From positions 3,162,001 to 3,226,000 of the forward strand of contig NZ_CP037745.1 in assembly GCF_004345025.1 (NCBI RefSeq): a DNA stretch of 64,000 nucleotides, given 5' to 3'. A program made the position numbers and the translations under genes. The number at the start of each line of letters is the position of its first letter. Position 1 is the first letter of the stretch. This DNA comes from Rheinheimera sp. D18 (lineage in GTDB: Bacteria; Pseudomonadota; Gammaproteobacteria; Enterobacterales; Alteromonadaceae). Below are positions 1 to 8,643 of the stretch, in pieces. The notes beneath the pieces are model-generated. The model saw only the letters and a program-made list of their open reading frames with translations. It was not told the DNA's origin and ran no database searches.

Positions 1-540
1 CGGTGCGGTAGCAAAATCGCTAAACTGCCAGTGTGTGGGTTGCCAATGCCCGCTTCGTAAATGCACGGCTTGGCCGCATAACTGGTTTTTACCTTGTAAG
101 CAGCGAATTAACAATACTTCAGGCACTATATGGCACTGTAAGTCGGCAAAGGCTAACTCGGTTAGCGGTTGCCACGGCTCTTTGCCGGCGCCAATAAATA
201 CATTAGGGCCGTCTAACGCCAGCATTTGTGCAGCATAAAAACTGGCCGCATTACTTACACTATTAATAAACTCGAACGGTTTGGGTAGTTGCTGCTGCAC
301 TATTACTGTATCTAATAAAGAATGCATATTACCCAAAGAAGGATAATCTGCGGCCAAATAAATACCGCTATTACTGGCTAGCTGACCACGAAAAGGCACT
401 GCCAATAACAGGGTTAATAAGGCTAAACGATCCATCCGACGCGGCATTTTTGCTAGCTGCTGGCCCAACATCTGCTTTAATGCTTTATCACTAATATTGG
501 CGTCTAATTCCAACTCATAATGCTGTATTACGCTAAACAT
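1..540 (-). CDS. ketosynthase-like protein, partial (chain-length-factor type?)
   Basis: This frame stays open from an ATG at 540 to the window edge, giving 180 codons, so the 3' part of the gene is missing. Its ATG overlaps the TGA of the upstream ketosynthase gene, so the two are translationally coupled. The translation resembles the N-terminal half of beta-ketoacyl synthases. Around the usual active-site block it reads FINSVSNAASFYAA, where active enzymes have a cysteine (compare NTACTSA in the neighbouring gene). It may therefore be a non-catalytic KS partner or chain-length factor. The family assignment is moderately sure. The missing cysteine is read from the sequence, and the role is inference. 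Confidence 0.6.
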   Translation of the reverse strand, partial: MFSVIQHYELELDANISDKALKQMLGQQLAKMPRRMDRLALLTLLLAVPFRGQLASNSGIYLAADYPSLGNMHSLLDTVIVQQQLPKPFEFINSVSNAASFYAAQMLALDGPNVFIGAGKEPWQPLTELAFADLQCHIVPEVLLIRCLQGKNQLCGQAVHLRSGHWQPTHWQFSDFATAP

Positions 541-1631
541 CAGTATTTTCTCAACAATAAGCTGGCATTATTGCCACCAAAACCAAAGAAATTAGCCATA
601 ACAATAGCTTTAGGTTCAACACTCAATTCGGTATCGCTAAAAGGAAGACTAGCGTCTTTAGCATAAGATAGCGGCGGAAGGGTATGTTGTTGTAGGGTAG
701 CAAATAGCAGTGCTAGCTCGCTTAAACCGCAAGCTCCTAAGGTATGGCCTAAATAGGGTTTTAACACCACTAATGGCGGAATATTAGTGCCAAATAACCG
801 TAAAACCCCGTTTTGCTCAGCCGTATCATTGGCCAAGGTTGCTGTACCATGTAGCTTTAGCAAAGCAATGTCTTCAATGCTAACTGCAGCTTGCTGCAAC
901 GCCAGCTGCATTACTTTTGCAATATGGCTACCATCTTCTGCTGTAGTAGTAATATTGTAGGTATCGCAGGCACTGTAACCGCCAATTAATTCTGCTATTG
1001 GTGCTTTATCTGCTTTCGCACTTAGTATGGCTGCGGCATAAACTTCGCCTAATAACAGGCCATCGCGCTGCGGATGAAACGGCCGATACTGGCCGCTGCG
1101 GCTGGCAAGTTCCAACGCATTAAAGCCAGATAGCGTAATTTGGCCTGGCGGCTCAAAAGCTAAAACCAACACATGACGATATAAACCCGCTTGCAGCATA
1201 CGCTGGCCATAAAGCAAAGCATTAGCTGCGCTAGTGCAAGCCGTATTAAGCAGCCGAATAGCAGCAAAATTAAATCGGCCGTCAAACTGCTCGCTAAAGC
1301 TATCAAACGACGGCAATAATGCCATGTCTAGTGGTGCGCCTTGCTGCAGTTTTTGCTCGATTAAACACACATCTAACCCAGTAGAGGCAACAAGTAATAA
1401 GCACTCTGCTGCGGTTAAATTAGCCGAGTTAAGAGTGTCATCTATTAAGTTATGTAATCGTGTTCGTAGTGGCAGCTTGTCTGCTGGCGCCGCCAAATAG
1501 GGTAATTGTAATCGATCTAAGCTCGGCGCAGGTAACGGCAGTTCACCCTTAGCATAGCGGCCTACCGCTTGCGCTAAGTTTGCACCTAATGCTGAACAAA
1601 GATGAAACTGACTAAGATAAACTGGGATCAT
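540..1631 (-). CDS. beta-ketoacyl-ACP synthase family protein
   Basis: This 363-residue protein has the thiolase-fold condensing-enzyme signature. The nucleophile cysteine lies in NTACTSAANAL, the first histidine in LKLHGTATLAND and the second in KPYLGHTLGACG, which together form the Cys-His-His triad. It should condense an acyl chain with malonyl-ACP on the carrier protein encoded just upstream. It is a little shorter than FabF (about 410 residues). Its start overlaps the stop of the ACP gene by four bases, and its stop overlaps the start of the next KS-like gene, so it sits in a tightly packed operon. The product is unknown: an aryl-polyene-like or other secreted acyl product is possible. 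Confidence 0.85.
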   Translation of the reverse strand: MIPVYLSQFHLCSALGANLAQAVGRYAKGELPLPAPSLDRLQLPYLAAPADKLPLRTRLHNLIDDTLNSANLTAAECLLLVASTGLDVCLIEQKLQQGAPLDMALLPSFDSFSEQFDGRFNFAAIRLLNTACTSAANALLYGQRMLQAGLYRHVLVLAFEPPGQITLSGFNALELASRSGQYRPFHPQRDGLLLGEVYAAAILSAKADKAPIAELIGGYSACDTYNITTTAEDGSHIAKVMQLALQQAAVSIEDIALLKLHGTATLANDTAEQNGVLRLFGTNIPPLVVLKPYLGHTLGACGLSELALLFATLQQHTLPPLSYAKDASLPFSDTELSVEPKAIVMANFFGFGGNNASLLLRKY

Positions 1632-1894
1632 GCGTTCGCCAAAATATGATCGGCTAGGCTATCAATACTGTGCAGCACCTTACGCCCTTGGCTGGCGCCT
1701 TCAATGCGTACGCCATACTTTTTTTGCACAGCTAAACTTAACTGCAACGCATCAAGACTATCTAAATCTAGCCTACTACTACTGCCAAATAGGACTTCAT
1801 TATTAAGAATATCCTGCCAATTTAAATCATCTTCCTTGTCACACTCAATCACAAGCAGTTGTTTTAATTGTTTATTTAATAAATTGCGGTCCAT
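1628..1894 (-). CDS. acyl carrier protein
   Basis: This 88-residue acidic protein carries the motif LDLDSLDALQL. The serine of DSL is the expected 4'-phosphopantetheine attachment site. It would hold the growing acyl chain for the ketosynthase and dehydratase of the cluster, and the phosphopantetheinyl transferase at 4531-5118 is a natural activator. The gene overlaps the 3' end of the ABC permease gene by 19 bases and the following ketosynthase by four, so it is in one operon with them. The assignment rests on the motif, size and context. Confidence 0.85.
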   Translation of the reverse strand: MDRNLLNKQLKQLLVIECDKEDDLNWQDILNNEVLFGSSSRLDLDSLDALQLSLAVQKKYGVRIEGASQGRKVLHSIDSLADHILANA

Positions 1895-3072
1895 TTTATC
1901 CGGCTCATTTTATATTTATAAATAAAGTACGCTAAAGCAAAACTGCTTAGCGCAAACAGTACTAGTTTTAATGCTGACGGCATAATATCAACAATGTCAC
2001 CATGTCCGGTCAGTAAAGTAAGGCAACCTTCTAGTGCCCAATTCATTGGCGACAATGCCGCAACTTGCTGCATGGCTTCAGGCATTACTACTGTTGGCAC
2101 CATAATGCCACCTACCGCCGCCAGAATAATATTACAACCACCACTTAACATCAGGGCTTGCTCATTACTGCGCACTAAGCTGGCAATTAAAAAGCCAAAA
2201 CAGCTGCTGCATAGCGCAATGCTACTCGCTAACACAAGGTATGCCACTGGGCTGCCATTAAACTGCAGCGGTGCAAGCCCTAACACGGGCAACAACAAGT
2301 AACTTACCGTAAGCAGCAAAGCAAACTGTAACAAGTTAATCATAAAATATGGCAAACATTTACCTAAGGCCAGCGTTAGCGGGGGCAAACCGGCCGACTT
2401 TAACCGCAACAAAGTGCCGCTTTGCTGCTCAGCTAGCAAGGTATTTGCCATAGGTAGCATAACAAAAAACATGCCGAATATTAGCCAAGCTGGCACGCTA
2501 TGCTGGCTGGCACTGGCTTGGCCAAACACTTGGCCCTTAGTGCCTAAATCAAGCTCAGTTATGGTGCTATCGGTTTGTTGGCGAACAATAGCTAATTGTT
2601 CTGTTAAGCTTTGTTCATCAGACAGCATCTCGTTAGCGCTTAAAAATGCGTGTAAGCGAGTTTGCGCCAAGCTAAGTATTACCGCCGACCGCACTTGCTG
2701 GCGCAGCACAGGAACTGTACTAGCAGGAAAAATTAGCTGTAATTGCGGCAAAGTGCTGGTCGCTTCTTGATTTAATAACTCGCTAAAGTTTTTATCAGTA
2801 ACAACCTGGGTTAAATTATTAGTCGTGTCAGTAACAGTCGTTAGCACGGTAATTTGCTCAGCCAAGGCGGCGGCAAAAAAACGACTATCAGCGTCATCTG
2901 CATGTTGTAGCAAACTAACACTGGCCGTAGCGGGTGTGCCAGAATTTAAATCAGACAACGCAAAAGCCATTAGTAGTACAAAGGTCAGCGGCATTAAAAA
3001 CAATACCGCTAAAGCGTGTATATCTCGGCACAATAAACGCCACTCTTTACTTAATAGCGCCCACAATCTCAT
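1876..3072 (-). CDS. ABC-2 type transporter permease
   Basis: This 398-residue membrane protein starts with an N-terminal membrane segment (about residues 20-40), followed by a long periplasmic stretch to about residue 190. Five or so hydrophobic segments then end near the C-terminus, the usual layout of DrrB/YhhJ-type ABC-2 permeases. Its start overlaps the stop of the ATPase gene by four bases, so the two form an exporter. Lying between the dehydratase and ACP genes, it probably exports the product of this biosynthetic cluster or a precursor. The substrate is inferred only from context. Confidence 0.8.
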   Translation of the reverse strand: MRLWALLSKEWRLLCRDIHALAVLFLMPLTFVLLMAFALSDLNSGTPATASVSLLQHADDADSRFFAAALAEQITVLTTVTDTTNNLTQVVTDKNFSELLNQEATSTLPQLQLIFPASTVPVLRQQVRSAVILSLAQTRLHAFLSANEMLSDEQSLTEQLAIVRQQTDSTITELDLGTKGQVFGQASASQHSVPAWLIFGMFFVMLPMANTLLAEQQSGTLLRLKSAGLPPLTLALGKCLPYFMINLLQFALLLTVSYLLLPVLGLAPLQFNGSPVAYLVLASSIALCSSCFGFLIASLVRSNEQALMLSGGCNIILAAVGGIMVPTVVMPEAMQQVAALSPMNWALEGCLTLLTGHGDIVDIMPSALKLVLFALSSFALAYFIYKYKMSRIKWTAIY

Positions 3073-3956
3073 AACTGCCCCCCAGTCACATGCAAGTACA
3101 GTTGCTCTAACGAGGGCCTACCGTAACGTAGTAGTTTTGGCTGCACCATCTGAGTAGTAATAAACAGGTTTAATTGTTGCCATTGTGCAGTCGTTGTTAA
3201 GCTTATTAAAGAGCCCTGTGCTAATGGCTCGGCAGTTAAGCCCAGTTTAGCCACTAATTCTAACCAGCCTAACGGAGCTTGCTGAGACCATTGCACCATT
3301 AGCTGCCAACTATCGCTGCTCAACTGACTTATTGGCGCATCAAGCAATAACTGCCCTTGCTGTAACACCAAGATTCTATTCGCAATTTGTTCAATTTCTT
3401 GTAAATAATGGCTGGTATACAATAAGGTTTTACCCGCTGCCGCCAGTTGCTTTACGGCGTTAAGTAACTGCTGGCGAGATTGCGCATCTACCCCCACAGT
3501 GGCTTCATCAAACAGATAAACATCTGCTGGCTGCAATATGCCAATGGCAAAATTTAGTCGGCGCTGCCAGCCACCCGATAGTGTTGCTGCGCGTTGCTTA
3601 AGCCTATCGCTTAAGTTACAAGCCTCAATTACCATTTGCAGCTGTTGCTGGCGCTGTGCGCCTTTAAGTTGGTATATGTCAGCAAAAAATACCAGGTTTT
3701 CAGCAATGCTAAGCTGGCTATAAAATGCCAAATGTTGCGGCACCAAGCCCACTCGAGTATCAGTTTTTTGCCAAGTTAATTGCCCGCTGGTGGGCTTAAC
3801 TAAGCCACTTAATAGCGAAAATAACGTGGTTTTACCTGCGCCATTAGGGCCCAGTAAGCCAATAATGTCGCCGGCGTTTAATGACAGAGTTAATGCTTGC
3901 AGTGCGTCAATTTCAGCTGCTGGATAACGATAGCTTACTGCAGATAATTTAAGCAT
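3069..3956 (-). CDS. ABC transporter ATP-binding protein
   Basis: This 295-residue ATPase has Walker A GPNGAGKTT near residue 36, the ABC signature TLSGGWQRRL near residue 125, Walker B VYLFDEAT near 147 and the H-loop TSHY near 180. The C-terminal 80 residues form the variable extension seen in drug and lipid exporters. It is coupled to the ABC-2 permease by a four-base overlap and overlaps the dehydratase gene by eight. It energises export by that permease. Confidence 0.9.
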   Translation of the reverse strand: MLKLSAVSYRYPAAEIDALQALTLSLNAGDIIGLLGPNGAGKTTLFSLLSGLVKPTSGQLTWQKTDTRVGLVPQHLAFYSQLSIAENLVFFADIYQLKGAQRQQQLQMVIEACNLSDRLKQRAATLSGGWQRRLNFAIGILQPADVYLFDEATVGVDAQSRQQLLNAVKQLAAAGKTLLYTSHYLQEIEQIANRILVLQQGQLLLDAPISQLSSDSWQLMVQWSQQAPLGWLELVAKLGLTAEPLAQGSLISLTTTAQWQQLNLFITTQMVQPKLLRYGRPSLEQLYLHVTGGQL

Positions 3957-4335
3957 GTTTAGCGGCCTCTACATGCTCTACTGCCACTAATAACGTGCCA
4001 CTAAGTATAGGTTGCGTCTGACTTACCTCAAACTGATACTGCGCACCCGCTTCGTTTTTACTAAGCAGTTCGCAGCTTACTGTTACTGGCATGGCAGTAG
4101 CTGTTATTTGATATATTTTTACTTTTTGCACTTTTACCACATAGGCTCGCCGCGTGATCTTAGAGATGCTCGCGCCATGTACCGCACACAATTGTGCTGC
4201 GGCTTCATATAGCAAGTAACTTGGGCAGTTTGGGCCATATAGCCTTAAACAGTCGGCGGTAGTAGTGCCTACAATATATGTCGGCGCAATAACACTGACA
4301 GAGTCAAGCCAAAGTGCGGCGCCGCGATGGGGCAA
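3949..4335 (-). CDS. hotdog-fold 3-hydroxyacyl-ACP dehydratase-like protein
   Basis: The translation opens with LPHRGAALWLDSV, close to the PHR-(G/A)-M-L-L-D motif that begins FabZ/FabA-like hotdog dehydratases and their aryl-polyene relatives. It would dehydrate 3-hydroxyacyl-ACP intermediates. The start is unclear. TTG at 4335 gives 128 residues, but the same frame continues upstream as NRIAIEQLLPHRG, which looks like genuine family sequence. No ATG or GTG is present before an in-frame TGA at 4420-4422. Either a rare start codon is used or the 5' end has suffered a small indel. The gene overlaps the downstream ATPase by eight bases. Confidence 0.65.
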   Translation of the reverse strand: MPHRGAALWLDSVSVIAPTYIVGTTTADCLRLYGPNCPSYLLYEAAAQLCAVHGASISKITRRAYVVKVQKVKIYQITATAMPVTVSCELLSKNEAGAQYQFEVSQTQPILSGTLLVAVEHVEAAKHA

Positions 4336-4530
4336 TAGCTGTTCTATAGCAATACGATTTAAGATGATAAATTGCCCGCAAAATAAAAAACCGAAGTCTA
4401 CCGCAGCAATAAACCATTGTCACGATTGCCAGTATATACAAAGGTGTGACATCTAATATCATTCAACGGTATGCTAGCAGTATAAATAGCGGCTTATTAA
4501 AATACGTGGCTTTATAAACAGGGCAAAAAT

Positions 4531-5118
4531 ATGATTTTGCTAGGCTATAGGTTGCAATTATTGCCCTTACTGCAGTGCCAAGCGTACCTAACTAATATTG
4601 AATGGCAGTATGCGCAAACACTAACCAACAAAAGAGCGCTGCAATTTTGTAATGGTCGCGCATTAATTCGTCAGTTATTACTGCGTTATCATGGTATTAG
4701 CTATAACAACATAGCTATTGATTTGCCAACTGATAAAGCGCCAACGTTAAGGGTATTAAGTGAGCCATGGCAGTTATCTATCAGCCATTCAGCACAAGCG
4801 ATAGCAGTAGCAATAAGCCAAACTAATCGATTAGGTTTAGATATTGAGCAAATTAAAGCTCGAAACATTACTGAATTTATCACTGAATATCCAGCCCTTG
4901 CAGGGGCTAAAAATTTAACTGAGTTTTATCAACACTGGACAGCAGCAGAGGCCTACAGCAAATATAGCGGTGAGCCATTACTCAACCTATTGCAGCAATC
5001 CGTTAAGCTAACAGAACCGCAGTATCACTTATCATTACACGGTTATATGCTGTGTTTAACATATCAATATGCTGATGCTAAGCTAGAAATAAACGAACAA
5101 AAACAGGCTATAAATTAA
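4531..5118 (+). CDS. 4'-phosphopantetheinyl transferase superfamily protein
   Basis: This 195-residue protein has the Sfp/AcpT signatures: LSISHS near residue 87, RLGLDIEQ near residue 107 (Mg2+-binding acidic residues) and WTAAEAYSKYSG near residue 138. These enzymes move 4'-phosphopantetheine from CoA to a conserved serine of carrier proteins. The gene is divergent from the ABC-exporter/ACP operon, with about 195 bases between, so it most likely activates the ACP at 1628-1894. The family is clear and the partner is inferred from proximity. Confidence 0.85.
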   Translation: MILLGYRLQLLPLLQCQAYLTNIEWQYAQTLTNKRALQFCNGRALIRQLLLRYHGISYNNIAIDLPTDKAPTLRVLSEPWQLSISHSAQAIAVAISQTNRLGLDIEQIKARNITEFITEYPALAGAKNLTEFYQHWTAAEAYSKYSGEPLLNLLQQSVKLTEPQYHLSLHGYMLCLTYQYADAKLEINEQKQAIN

Positions 5119-5201
5119 AACCTGGTATTTTATTGATTAGATTAAGTACTAGTTTTGAGCTAACTTATAACCAGCCATATTTATAATAAAAAAGGTGATT
5201 T

Positions 5202-5444
5202 ATGAATTTTATTTTATTTTTAATTATAGGTGCAATAGCAGGATGGCTGGCAGGGCTTATTATGAAAGGCCGTGGTTTTGGTCTTCTTGGCAATATGGTT
5301 GTCGGCATTGTCGGCGCGTTTCTTGGTGGCTTTCTGTTCGGTATGCTAGGGCTAGCAGCTTTTGGCTTAATTGGCTCTTTAGTAACAGCAACTGTTGGCG
5401 CTGTAGTGTTATTGTTTTTAATTAGTGTAGTAAAAAAGAACTAG
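5202..5444 (+). CDS. GlsB/YeaQ/YmgE family stress-response membrane protein
   Basis: This 80-residue protein is almost entirely hydrophobic, with three membrane segments and the glycine-rich pattern GAIAGWLAGLIMKGRGFGLLGN typical of transglycosylase-associated (GlsB/YeaQ) proteins, starting with IIGAIAGWLAG. A ribosome-binding site (AAAGGTG) lies about eight bases before the ATG. The stop codon TAG is made of a host TA plus the first G of the IS5-family element that begins at 5444. Before insertion the codon would have been TAA. The coding sequence is therefore intact even though an IS has landed on its last codon. The cellular role of the family is poorly known. Confidence 0.85.
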   Translation: MNFILFLIIGAIAGWLAGLIMKGRGFGLLGNMVVGIVGAFLGGFLFGMLGLAAFGLIGSLVTATVGAVVLLFLISVVKKN

Positions 5445-6322
5445 GGCTTGTTGATCTTTCGTGATGGATTATTAGACAGCATGATGGGCTGGTATAATTA
5501 CTTTCGCCAAAAACTAACCATGACAACCCATCATGCCAAGAACAATGTTAACAGACGAGTACTGGTCAAAGCTAATCAGATTGATGCTTAAAACGGGCCG
5601 CGTATATGACAAGCCGGAACACAGAAATACTTTCGAAGGCATTTTGTATCGGATGCGGGTCGGTTGCCCTTGGCGCGATGTGCCAGAAGCTTTTGGAGAT
5701 TGGAGCGCCATCTACCGGCGTTTTAACCTGTGGTCTAAGAAAGGCATTCTAATGCAGCTATTCGCAGAGTTAAGGCAATTGGCTGATTTAGAGTGGGAAT
5801 TTATAGACGGCAGCATCGTCAAAGCGCATCAGCATGCGACAGGTGCTCGCTCAGAAGATAAAGAAGCGATTGGGAAAAGTCGTGGTGGTAACACGACGAA
5901 AATCCATATGGCAGTGGATAGTTGCGGCTTGCCAATAGATTTTATTGTGACAGGCGGTGAGGTTCATGACAGTAAAGCAGCCATAGAATTACTAAAACAA
6001 CTGCCTGATGCCGAACACGTTATCGCTGACCGGGGCTATGATAGCGAGAAGATACGAGAGCAGATCCGAGAAAAAAAGGGCGTCCCTAACATACCGCGCA
6101 AGCGTAATTCGAAGATTGGTAATGGCGATATTGACTGGTGTCTGTACAAATATCGCCATCTGGTTGAGAACGTGTTTGCCAGGCTAAAACATTACCGCTC
6201 AGTAGCAACAAGGTATGATAAATTAGCCCGGAATTATGCAAGTACACTGGCCTTGGCTTGCTGCCTTATATGGCTGCCAATGTGGGTTGGCTAAATTATA
6301 AACAGCAAAGATCAACAGGCCC
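5444..6322 (+). mobile_element. IS5-family (IS427-like) insertion sequence, complete
   Basis: This 879-bp element has terminal inverted repeats beginning GGGCTTGTTGATCTTT at the left and GGGCCTGTTGATCTTT at the right (read inward). It is flanked by TA on both sides (5442-5443 and 6323-6324), which fits the 2-bp TA target duplication of the IS427 group. It holds one transposase gene. The left end completes the stop codon of the preceding small membrane-protein gene. I cannot name the exact element without a database. Confidence 0.85.
5533..6294 (+). CDS. IS5 family transposase
   Basis: This 253-residue DDE transposase fits the IS5/IS427 group in length. It has an N-terminal helix-turn-helix region with the DUF4096-type sequence GILYRMRVGCPWRDVP. 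The first catalytic aspartate lies in FIDGSIVKAH, the second in VIADRGYDS and the glutamate in YRHLVENVFARLKHYR. The frame is uninterrupted and both IS ends are present, so the element may still be mobile. Confidence 0.92.
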   Translation: MPRTMLTDEYWSKLIRLMLKTGRVYDKPEHRNTFEGILYRMRVGCPWRDVPEAFGDWSAIYRRFNLWSKKGILMQLFAELRQLADLEWEFIDGSIVKAHQHATGARSEDKEAIGKSRGGNTTKIHMAVDSCGLPIDFIVTGGEVHDSKAAIELLKQLPDAEHVIADRGYDSEKIREQIREKKGVPNIPRKRNSKIGNGDIDWCLYKYRHLVENVFARLKHYRSVATRYDKLARNYASTLALACCLIWLPMWVG

Positions 6323-6345
6323 TAATAATAACTGCCCATCTAACC

Positions 6346-6588
6346 TCAAAACAAATCTAGCGACTCGCCGGCTTGTGGTGAGTCGCTGTCTCTTTTGCTT
6401 TTTGCATTTAATCTAGCTCGGCGCTGCGACAATAATTTTAAAATATGTGCTCGCTCAGCAACTGGCTTTTGGTGCCAGTTAAATCGCTCGTCGCGTGAAC
6501 GCAAGCAGCCTAAACAGTAACCACGGCTATTGCTTTGGCACACGCCAATACAAGGGTTTGGTAGATCAAACAGTTCTAACTGATCCAC
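6346..6588 (-). CDS. DUF1289 domain-containing protein
   Basis: This 80-residue protein contains NPCIGVCQSNSRGYCLGCLRSRDE, with four cysteines spaced as a small metal-binding site, followed by RFNW. This is the DUF1289 (YdhL-like) signature. The function of the family is not established. The gene lies convergent to the IS element and divergent from the ilv leader region. Confidence 0.85.
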   Translation of the reverse strand: MDQLELFDLPNPCIGVCQSNSRGYCLGCLRSRDERFNWHQKPVAERAHILKLLSQRRARLNAKSKRDSDSPQAGESLDLF

Positions 6589-6696
6589 ACCACTAGGCTC
6601 ACTAATTTACACATAGTGTAAGTGTACGCTGAGAACTCTTTACCACGCAAACCCAGAGCAGAAACTGACTATTTTTTGTCTAATTGAAAAAACTGT

Positions 6697-6725
6697 TTGA
6701 CTTCGGATTGATAGACGGCTATTTC
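6697..6725 (+). promoter_or_regulatory. candidate sigma70 promoter for the ilv operon
   Basis: TTGACT at 6697-6702 is separated by 17 bases from TATTTC at 6720-6725, which resembles a sigma70 -35/-10 pair. It lies about 75 bases upstream of the leader-peptide start, a plausible distance for an attenuated operon. The -10 hexamer is weak, so this is tentative. Confidence 0.35.
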
Positions 6726-6801
6726 TAATAGTCATTCGGTCTGTGTTGCAGACTACCTAATTAAAAAATATCTAACTAAGTAAATAGGTCAGAATAATAT
6801 T

Positions 6802-6891
6802 ATGCGTTTAGCTGCCATTCTTAACATTATTGTCCTCGTCGTGGTGATTATTAGTCGCCGCGGGGGCGCGTGTTTGGAAAAAATAAAGTAG
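6802..6891 (+). CDS. ilvL: ilv operon leader peptide
   Basis: This 29-codon reading frame has the translation MRLAAILNIIVLVVVIIS followed by RRGGACLEKIK. It is packed with isoleucine, leucine and valine codons (five Ile, four Val and four Leu). It lies immediately before a strong terminator hairpin and 100 bases upstream of ilvG. This matches the classic branched-chain amino-acid leader: ribosome stalling at Ile/Leu/Val codons when charged tRNA is scarce should prevent the terminator from forming. The frame, codon content and hairpin are seen directly. The regulatory mode is inferred from the enterobacterial ilvGMEDA paradigm. Confidence 0.85.
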   Translation: MRLAAILNIIVLVVVIISRRGGACLEKIK

Positions 6892-6911
6892 CTTAGGCGA
6901 ATTCCAACCAA

Positions 6912-6944
6912 CCCCCGCTCCGAAAGGACCGGGGGTTTTTTCGT
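6912..6944 (+). terminator. ilv attenuator (rho-independent terminator)
   Basis: CCCCCGCTCC and GGACCGGGGG pair across a GAAA loop with one mismatch, followed by a run of six T. It lies 21 bases after the leader-peptide stop and before ilvG, the expected place for an attenuator. Confidence 0.85.
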
Positions 6945-6987
6945 TTTTGGGCATTAAAAAAGTTAACCAGAGCAAGAGGATAAAATA

Positions 6988-8643
6988 ATGAAAGGCGCAG
7001 AGTTGGTAATACAGGTGCTGCAGCAACACGGAGTGGATACCATTTTTGGCTATCCCGGCGGCGCTATTATGCCGATTTACGATGCCTTGTATCAAAGCAA
7101 CGTAAAGCACTATTTATGTCGGCATGAACAAGGCGGCGCGTTCTCAGCTATTGGTTACGCCAGAGCATCGGGTAAAGTGGGCGTTTGCATGGCCACCTCT
7201 GGCCCTGGCGCAACCAATATCATTACCTCGCTAGCCGACGCGTTATTAGACTCAGTGCCGGTAGTAGCAATAACCGGGCAGGTGTCGCAAGCGGTAATGG
7301 GTTCTGATGCCTTTCAAGAAGTTGACGTTTTAGGCTTAAGTTTAGCCATAACTAAACACAGTTTTATGGTGCGCAGCGTGCACGAGCTAGAGGCTACCTT
7401 GCATCAAGCCTTTGCTATTGCACAAAGTGGCCGGCCGGGACCTGTGTTAATCGACATTCCTAAAGACGTGCAATTAGCCGAGATTGACTACCGACCCAGC
7501 CCATTTACCAAGCACAGTGCCACAGCAATCAGCACCTCGTTAACTAATGCAGCTAAAGCGCGCCAGTTAATTGCGGCAGCAAAAAAACCGATGGCCTATA
7601 TCGGTGGTGGCGTGCATATGGCCGGTGCCATGGCGCAATTACAGCAATTTTTAGCCGACAATCCTATGCCATCTGTTACCACATTAAAAGGCATGGGCTC
7701 GGTAGCCAAAGACAACCCACATTATTTAGGCATGCTGGGTATGCACGGCACGCAAGCGGCAAACTTCGCGGTGCAGCAGTGCGACTTGCTGATTTGTTTA
7801 GGTGCACGTTTTGACGACCGCGTAACCGGCAACCTGCAAAAATTTGCCCCTGAAGCCAAGGTTATTCATGTTGATATTGATCCGGCCGAAATTAATAAAG
7901 TACGCTTTGCTGATGCGGCTTTGTTGGGCGATATGCAACAAATTTTACCGGCAATATCATCTAGCACTAACTGCCCAAACTGGTTGGCACATTGCGCAAT
8001 GTTAAAGCAGCAACACGGCTGGCGTTATGATCACCCGGGCGAGCGTATTTTCGCGCCATTAATGTTAAAGCAGTTAAGCGATCGCATGCCAGATAACAGC
8101 GTAGTGTGCTGTGATGTGGGCCAGCACCAAATGTGGGTGGCGCAACATATGCGTTTTAATAACCCGCGTAACCATTTATCTAGCGGCGGTTTAGGCACTA
8201 TGGGTTTTGGTTTACCAGCAGCCATTGGCGCTAAATTAGCGCGGCCGCAAGACACCGTTATTGCCGTATCAGGCGATGGCTCTTTTATGATGAACGTACA
8301 AGAGTTAGCCACCATTAAACGTTTTCGCTTGCCAGTAAAAATAGTCATTATCGATAACCAACGCTTAGGCATGGTAAAGCAATGGCAGCAGTTATTTTTT
8401 AACGAACGCTATAGCGAAACCGATTTATCTGACAACCCCGATTTTGTTGCTTTGGCCTCAGCTTTTGCCATTCCAGGCCACAGCATTACCCGCAAAGATG
8501 AAGTAGAAAGCGCGTTAGAAGCCATGTTTACTTGGCCTGGGCCGTACTTACTGCATGTAAGTATTGATGAAAAAGACAACGTTTGGCCATTAGTACCACC
8601 AGGTGCCGCCAATGAAGATATGATCACGGAGCAAAAAGCATGA
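6988..8643 (+). CDS. ilvG: acetolactate synthase (AHAS II-type) large subunit
   Basis: This 551-residue ThDP enzyme catalyses the first common step of valine, leucine and isoleucine synthesis (pyruvate to acetolactate, or pyruvate plus 2-oxobutyrate to acetohydroxybutyrate). It shows [10 protein letters not shown] and CRHEQGG with the catalytic glutamate near residue 47, SGPGATN, and the ThDP-binding GDGSFMMN...DNQRLGMV near residues 430-460. An AGAGGAT ribosome-binding site precedes the ATG. Its stop overlaps the ilvM start by four bases. The frame is complete, unlike the frameshifted ilvG of E. coli K-12. Confidence 0.95.
   Translation: MKGAELVIQVLQQHGVDTIFGYPGGAIMPIYDALYQSNVKHYLCRHEQGGAFSAIGYARASGKVGVCMATSGPGATNIITSLADALLDSVPVVAITGQVSQAVMGSDAFQEVDVLGLSLAITKHSFMVRSVHELEATLHQAFAIAQSGRPGPVLIDIPKDVQLAEIDYRPSPFTKHSATAISTSLTNAAKARQLIAAAKKPMAYIGGGVHMAGAMAQLQQFLADNPMPSVTTLKGMGSVAKDNPHYLGMLGMHGTQAANFAVQQCDLLICLGARFDDRVTGNLQKFAPEAKVIHVDIDPAEINKVRFADAALLGDMQQILPAISSSTNCPNWLAHCAMLKQQHGWRYDHPGERIFAPLMLKQLSDRMPDNSVVCCDVGQHQMWVAQHMRFNNPRNHLSSGGLGTMGFGLPAAIGAKLARPQDTVIAVSGDGSFMMNVQELATIKRFRLPVKIVIIDNQRLGMVKQWQQLFFNERYSETDLSDNPDFVALASAFAIPGHSITRKDEVESALEAMFTWPGPYLLHVSIDEKDNVWPLVPPGAANEDMITEQKA

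Noticed and set aside
6808..7110. 100-residue minus-strand frame over the ilv leader
   Set aside because: It is antisense to ilvL, the attenuator and ilvG and has no coding character.
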